Shown in pieces: positions 58,615 through 64,000 of a stretch of DNA of 64,000 bases. The notes under the pieces are model-generated. The model did no database searches. It saw nothing but the letters and a program-made list of their open reading frames with translations, and was not told the origin of the DNA. Every line of letters begins with the position of its first letter. The first letter of the stretch is position 1. The stretch covers positions 1,012,501 through 1,076,500 of the forward strand of contig JARUPZ010000034.1 of assembly GCA_031213475.1 (NCBI GenBank), read 5' to 3'. The stretch comes from Nereocystis luetkeana. Lineage: Eukaryota; Sar; Phaeophyceae; Laminariales; Laminariaceae. The translations under genes and the position numbers were made by a program.

Positions 58615-58739
58615 TCACGGGGGATCATAGTACATAAGACGAAATATTTTGTTGGTAAAAAAATGCAGAAATAAACTGTTTTGTGTCTACCGCAGGTCCT
58701 ATTTACTACCAGGTACCAGGTATGGTCCTCCGTAATATT
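58615..58739 (-). mobile_element. Family A MITE carrying a CCAGGTACCAGGTA insertion
   Basis: Starts 'tatcacgggggatcatagta' and ends 'tggtcctccgtaatatt'. Where other copies read 'ctatttactatgg', this one reads 'ctatttacta', the 14-bp insert, then 'tgg'. The extra 14 bases are exactly two CCAGGTA units after a TA. Confidence 0.9.
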
Positions 58740-58740
58740 A

Positions 58741-59200
58741 TTTAAATAGCATCTACGTATCTCATACCTGGTACGTAAAAGTAGCTCATTTTTTCGGGTG
58801 GGAGCCGCATAATGTGCATAATCGCAATTTTGTCTCCCCTATTTCAGAAAATAAAGAATTATCGTGCTACATTTCGAGGGGCTTCTAAAAGGGTTACTGC
58901 CGTAACAACCTTCCAGATTGTGTACCCTGGGTACGCTCGAAATATGGTCGGTGAAGTCGCCTTGCACTGATGAATTGAAACCAGTGTGTGTGGCACTGAT
59001 GCCGGTGGGCTGGCCTGGCACATACCGGGCTTAAAGCGGAACCAACTGCTGTTGCACAGGCATTGTCCTGGGTTGGATCTGCACTACTATGCAGCTCTCG
59101 CTAAACATCTCGCTACGGCAGGAGATAACTACAGCAGTACATGATCTATCTGTAGGTCATCTATAGTACCGGTACATAGATAGATAGATCATTATCTGCC
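58741..59200 (+). repeat. Family C repeat, expanded
   Basis: 'agtagctcattttttcgggt', 'gggagccgcataatgtgcat', then about 180 bp of unrelated sequence, then 'tgtcctgggttggatctgca' and 'gatctatctgtaggtcatc'. The gap suggests an insertion into the repeat at about 58840-59060. Confidence 0.65.
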
Positions 59201-59275
59201 CGAGCTGCACCAGGTACCAATCACACCCTCGATGGTATGGTATACACCTGATATATGCCCGGTCTAATGGTAGCA

Positions 59276-59350
59276 TAGGGACTGCAGTCCCGTTTTGGGG
59301 ACAAATTACTTGGAATTGGAGTAGTTTGTCCCCAAAGCGGGACTGCTGCA
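59276..59350. mobile_element. Family B hairpin MITE
   Basis: 'gactgcagtcccgttttggg' and 'cccaaagcgggactgctgca', with the conserved 'aaattacttggaattggagt' centre. Confidence 0.9.
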
Positions 59351-59619
59351 GTTGTTCTAGATGTCAAAGAGCTGGAAATGTAAAAGTGATCGTACGAAAA
59401 AACAAGAAAAAAAACTGCTGTCAGCAAAAAAAGCGCGAATGGCTCGTATACTTCATTCTTCTGCTTTGACGAGGGGGCTGGGGGTCATTCCTAGAGCTAC
59501 GAGTGAAGCTTTCCAGGAACAACTCCTAGCTGCTAGGCCAACACAAGAGCAGCAGCAAGCAGCACGAGGCGCTGCTGCTCTGTTCTGCCCAGGCTGCTCC
59601 AGCCCTGTCAAGTATTTTT

Positions 59620-59732
59620 TATTGCGGGGGACCATCGTAGTAAATAGGACCAAATGTTTTGGGAAAAAATAGCTAAATATATAGGTTTTTGAGTATACCG
59701 TAGGTCCTGTTTAATATGGTCCCACGTAATAG
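59620..59732 (-). mobile_element. Family A MITE
   Basis: Starts 'ttattgcgggggaccatcgt' and ends 'tatggtcccacgtaatag'. It forms the end of a 103-aa plus-strand frame (59361-59672) that I therefore do not call. Confidence 0.88.
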
Positions 59733-60045
59733 CGTGGTAGCATGACATCAAATGATATCCGGTGCCGTGATACGCGCGGACACACATATATTGAGCAAAA
59801 ACGTACTCCTGCTGTGATGATGTGATGAACCTATGCCTACCTGGTATGAAATACCAGGTATCGTCGAAATGGCATCCTATTTTATATCCCTCCAGGACGA
59901 CCTATAAGAAACGCTTGGTACTCATATTGATGTCCAAACGCTTCTTATATTTCCGTCCAGAACGAGTCAAACGTGAGTGGAAGAAAAAAAAACGAAGTTA
60001 TTAATACTATTAATAGTAGTTTGGACTGGAACTGCAAACATCTTT

Positions 60046-60123
60046 TATAACAGCAGTCCCGTTTTGAGGACATATCATTCAAATTACAAGTAGTTTGTCC
60101 CCGGACAACACTGCAGTCTTATT
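60046..60123. mobile_element. Family B hairpin MITE, degraded
   Basis: Left arm 'cagcagtcccgttttgagga' is clear. The right arm 'gtttgtccccggacaacact' has decayed. Confidence 0.8.
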
Positions 60124-60251
60124 GACAGGGTTTTAATCGGCAAATAAATTTCAATTTCAATTTCAATTTTTGGAGGACGATGTCCAGGAATAATGGCTTG
60201 AACAGTACCTGGTACAGGTTTTGGGCGGAGCGAGATAGCGATGAACCAACA

Positions 60252-60275
60252 GCAGCAGCAGCAGCAGCAGCAGCT
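60252..60275 (+). repeat. (CAG)8 array
   Basis: Short pure CAG run with no exon context. Confidence 0.9.
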
Positions 60276-62204
60276 CTAAGCTCTACGTACTGGGGTTCGT
60301 GCTAAAGGGACCAGGAATTGTGGCTAGCGTAGGCAGAACCTGTCAGAAACCATGTACAAGAGGGTCCAGGTTCCAGGTCTTCCATAATTCTTCGTGCTGT
60401 ACGTACTGAGGTGCTGCCGCTGTTTCGCTCAGTCAGCGAGGCAAATAGGCTAGGACCGCGGTTTGACCCCTTGACTGACCGATACTGAACACTTATATCA
60501 GTATGAAAAGTCAAAATAGGTCCATGACGCGTCAACAACAGGCCCGTCTACTACTACTCTGTACGAAGTACCTTTGGTCAGAGGCTCCGGGGTAATTTCG
60601 TATTTTCCTCTCACCTACGGATTGTGTACGACAAGTCTCCCCAGCTTTGTGTGCCTTGCCCACTCGCAGCTAGCCTTGCCGGCTGTATAGCACCAGACGC
60701 TACAGAGCTCACGCGCAGCAACGCAGTACAGATAGAGCAGAATCACGGTGCCAGATCGACAAGTCAAGGTGAGCTCAGCGATGATAAACACTGATTTATT
60801 GCTTCGGTTGGTTCTGTCGAGCAACACAAGAAAACTGACAACTTCTACGTACCAAAAAAAAACGAAGATCCCGTTCAAGAAGCGCCAACTTTCATTGGAA
60901 ACCTTCTGGACGTTTTGGCGGATCACGGATCGCAGATCGTTCACACACATATCATTCCTACAAGGCGTACGTACAAGACATACAACACGATATCAGTATC
61001 AGTGCGTTGTTTTGCACACCTAAGATGGAGCACGGCTTGACCTTTCCCCCTCCCCTCGGCGGTCACGGGGTCGAGAACCCCATCTCACGTCATCGTTGCT
61101 TTTGTTGTGCGCGCGATTTTGGCGCGATTGCTCCTGGTGTACTATTTTCTCGTTCCTGTTAGAGTAGGGATGATGAGATCAAGGTCGGATAATTACATCA
61201 TCAATCAGCATATTATATCAGAGCCGCTCAAATGGGCCAGTATACCTGTAGCAAACAGCTGTAATCTACAGTAGTAGGGGCGTACAGTAGGGGCGTACAG
61301 TAGTATACCGCGGAGATAACCCCCCCCCCTGTGCCCCTGTGTGATGAATTTAATCACCTACCAGGTATATATACTTTTGCCACGTACCAGGTACAAAACA
61401 AAAACGGCGGTTTTGGGAACATGACGTCGAGATCTTTCCGTATAATAGGCACACACACACGTTGCTCGTCGTTTTCACTCTCTTTCTCCTCGAAACCCTC
61501 TCCTCCCCGTTGTCATGAAAACGTGTTTTCAAATTCATCCGAGCGAGAATAGGGGTCACCTTTTTTTGCGTGTCGCACGGACGGATGTATGTATGATGTT
61601 GTATGATACGCGGCGGTGTGGGTGTAGTATAAAAACGGCCGCCTGAACACGTCTGCACACAACAGCACGCAGGTGGTCTCGGTTGACGGCTGTGCACGAC
61701 CTTTCTTTGCCGGTGATGCCTTTTCTCGTCTGCGCAAACCACGACTGACTACCGTCTCACTGGCTTTTGAGCTGATGATGTGGCGTTCGGTTCGACACCA
61801 CTATACACTATACTACTATTATTATATACTACTATTAATACTGACACTACGACGTACTGACACCACGACTATACTACTACTGCAGTCAGCAGAACTCCAA
61901 TTTTACGGCGATTTGTTTCCACATTTATTTGATAGAATCTACAAGGATGGTGGGATGCGATATGACGGACAAATAAATGTGGCCCTATGTACGTGCGTAC
62001 CTGGTATGTACCCCAAGGTATGTATATATATCTCATCGGATCAGTGTATATAATGTATTAAAACAGTTGCCGTTGAGGATATAATGTTGTGCACTAAGAG
62101 CTACGATATAATACCTATACCAGGGTATTCGGTACTGCAGCAGCAGCCGCCGCTTGCTGTAGATCGCACTGATTCAACGCGAGTGGATGGTACTGTAACT
62201 CCAC
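60276..62204. other. No recognisable gene
   Basis: Contains four TACC(A/T)GGTA copies, a small 'ggggcgtacagta' duplication (61277-61304) and short CTA-rich simple sequence (61800-61880). The frames at 60748-61023 and 61350-61742 show no motifs or splice borders. Confidence 0.4.
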
Positions 62205-62830
62205 CACATATATATATATATATACACATATATTATCAGCGCTCGAACCTCCCATCTCATTAATTATTGTGCTTGCCTTCCGACAATATAGAGTAGACGC
62301 CATATTCCAACATGATAAACCGAATATCCTTCGGTAAATCAGCAGTATTCCTCATACGCTTCTCTGCCAGCCGTTTAACCTCCCGTGGAAGATCGAGGAT
62401 CCTAGTTAGATCGGGGGACCATATTAAATATGCCCAAATAAAATAATATCAACAACAAAACACATCTATTATCTCCAGGAGGATCGAAGAAAATAAAACG
62501 TCCGTGATTCCTCTTCCCAGCAAATAAATATCCCTCGAGTCCGGGGCCGCCGCGCTCGTCGGTGGCGCGAGAGACTCCGAGTCACGGGAGAACGCCCGTC
62601 GGAGCCCGGCGAGCGCGACCCTCGAGGAAAGCGGTCGAAAATAAAGCAAGCACGAAGGAAAGGAAGCGAAGGCGTCCGGAGTCCCAGCCAAAAACTTCAA
62701 TTCAAGATCGGAACTGGGAGGGCTTCGCGCTCACAGCGGCCGAGAATGACAATATACTTCGTATATAATAGTTGTACACATATATATATATATATTGGCG
62801 CTCGAACCTCTCATCCATAGAAGATCGAGG
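62205..62830. repeat. Duplicated segment around a GC-rich core
   Basis: A TA microsatellite, 'gcgctcgaacctc' and 'gaagatcgaggatccta' occur at both 62209-62401 and 62779-62836. The first copy is followed by a half family A element ('gggggaccatattaaatatg'). Between them, 62531-62760 is GC-rich with short frames on both strands that could be an exon but have no recognised motif. Confidence 0.6.
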
Positions 62831-62834
62831 ATCC

Positions 62835-63085
62835 TATTACGGGGGGCCATAGTTAACAGGACCAAATATTGTTAGTAAAAATGGTTAAATATATAGGTTT
62901 TTATGTGTACCATAGGTCTTGTTAACTATGGTCCCCCGTAATATTAATAATTTAGATCGGGGGGGGCCATATTAAATATGCCCAAATAATACTGTTATTA
63001 ATAGTAAAAATAATAGGGGAATATGTAGGCTTTTTTTTGTGTGTGCCGTAGGTCCTATCTATGTGCTATGGTCCCGCGTATTAGA
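62835..63085 (-). mobile_element. Two adjacent family A MITEs
   Basis: A clean copy (62835-62943) is followed by a diverged one (about 62955-63085, 'ggggggccatattaaatatg' to 'gtgctatggtcccgcgtatt'). The second resembles the half copy at 62411, suggesting a subfamily with ATTAAATATGCCCAAAT ends. Confidence 0.85.
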
Positions 63086-63310
63086 ACAAACAGAGTTTTG
63101 CTACGTAGATTGTGAAACGGGCACGCACGCGCGATCTGCTCTCTCCGCTTGTTTGTCCGATGTTGAAAACTCAACAAAAAAAGGCACAGCGATCAGCTCT
63201 TTCATAACACGTCTTGCGCGATATCAGTCCAGACTGCACTACTCACAGTATATAGTAGTAATAGAAAAAAGGGCGGGAGGACAACTAGATATATATGTAT
63301 TGATTGGTCC

Positions 63311-63385
63311 TTTTAGCATTCAGTGCAGTCCCGTTTTGGGGGCAAACCGTTCAAAAGCTAAGCAATTTCTCCCGAAAACATGATT
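63311..63385. mobile_element. Family B hairpin MITE, degraded
   Basis: 'cagtgcagtcccgttttggg' on the left; the right arm is mostly lost. Confidence 0.75.
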
Positions 63386-64000
63386 TCCTTAAAATTTACT
63401 TTAAAGGGTTTGGGAGAACTGCGATCATGCCGCTGAGGACAACAACAACAACAGCAACAACAGCGAAAACCATAAAATCGGGAAGCGGGTATTATAGTGA
63501 CGCGTTCTACGGTGTGGTAGAGGTAGCACATTTCTGCTCAAATGCAATCTGAATGACGGGGTTCTTAACCTAATATCGTTGGAATGCAGATCTTGTTTCG
63601 AAAAATGACGTCTTGTATACCTGAGCCATATATATGATGAGTTTTTTTATCGGCATGTTTTTTGAGTTTCGCTGAAGTCAGTTTTCGGGTGAGGTATGGA
63701 CCCTCTCATGTATGTGAGGAGCCTCAGAAAATTTAGGGTAAGCCTCTATCATCGTAGAACGCCTCTAGTAGTCTAGACTTCGATCTGTTTTTCGTTTAAT
63801 GATCTCGCCGATGGAAAATGCTTAACCTTCGCCTTAAACGACGATAGCGTTATACTTATTGGTATAACTTCTCGCACAGGAGGGGTGAAATACCGTTTTT
63901 GAGCGCTTGTTTTCTCCACAACAACGAACGGTAAATAAATATAAAAGTAATAAAAAGGGTGCCAAAAAAGTTGAACGCTATATTTTCGGAAGGCTCTCGA
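63386..64000. other. No recognisable gene at window end
   Basis: 'gaggagcctcagaaaattta' at about 63716 is the reverse complement of similar sequence at 36075 ('ttttctgaggctcctcac'), pointing to another dispersed repeat. The window ends in 'tttcggaaggctctcga', shared with about 55590 and 53085. Confidence 0.4.

Larger units (their letters stand above)
9502..62006. repeat. Dispersed 9-bp palindrome TACC(A/T)GGTA, 37 exact copies
   Basis: Exact starts: 9502, 10707, 12811, 13332, 19603, 21251, 21506, 22325, 22457, 24045, 25986, 27245, 27562, 28101, 28571, 28700, 29170, 33287, 33298, 33476, 34702, 35890, 37118, 37356, 47090, 47097, 47126, 55940, 58707, 58714, 58765, 59838, 59852, 60206, 61359, 61385, 61998. 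Two of these come from the 599-bp duplication. Random expectation is about 0.5. None falls in an exon called here. Tandem overlapping copies sharing a TA occur at 47090/47097 and 58707/58714. One-base variants such as TACCTGGTG are also frequent. Function unknown. Confidence 0.9.

Noticed and set aside
59361-59672. 103-aa plus-strand frame with a Gln/Ala-rich segment
   Set aside because: It begins beside a family B hairpin and ends inside a family A MITE, so the frame is assembled from repeats.

Overview
The window looks like nuclear DNA of a photosynthetic stramenopile, most likely a brown alga. The evidence is one well-resolved gene, pheophytinase, whose N-terminus has a bipartite plastid-targeting layout (signal peptide, then Ala-Phe at the predicted cleavage point). 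Its GC-rich exons are split by introns of 0.4-2.1 kb. The surroundings are gene-poor and full of small non-autonomous elements, degenerate tandem arrays, homopolymer C/G tracts and trinucleotide repeats. The species call is inference. I found no canonical rRNA or tRNA gene, no CRISPR array and no reverse transcriptase or transposase reading frame.

Layout. 0-8 kb: repeats and one possible Ala-rich minus-strand exon. 8.25-20.78 kb: a head-to-head inverted duplication of the pheophytinase locus. The right arm carries an 8-exon, apparently intact gene (517 aa, + strand). The left arm is a decayed copy on the minus strand that keeps recognisable exons 1, 6, 7 and 8. 20.8-29.8 kb: SINE-like copies, short elements, a long GTT/GCT array and a perfect 599-bp tandem duplication. 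29.9-37.6 kb: a plus-strand gene for an acidic low-complexity protein (5' end not found). 37.8-39.0 kb: a degenerate satellite. 39.2-43.7 kb: a two-exon gene for a Gly-rich protein of about 1,124 aa with five Trp-centred acidic motifs. 43.7-64 kb: mostly repeats, plus parts of at least one minus-strand gene with a single transmembrane segment.

Four dispersed families recur. Family A is a roughly 110-bp MITE with TA-flanked ends. Family B is a roughly 95-bp near-palindromic hairpin. Family C is a roughly 240-bp GATC-rich repeat. Family D has two modules joined by poly-C. The most striking unexplained signal is the 9-mer palindrome TACC(A/T)GGTA, with 37 exact copies where about 0.5 is expected. 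All lie outside the exons I call. One family-A copy shows it as a clean insertion of CCAGGTA units at a TA.
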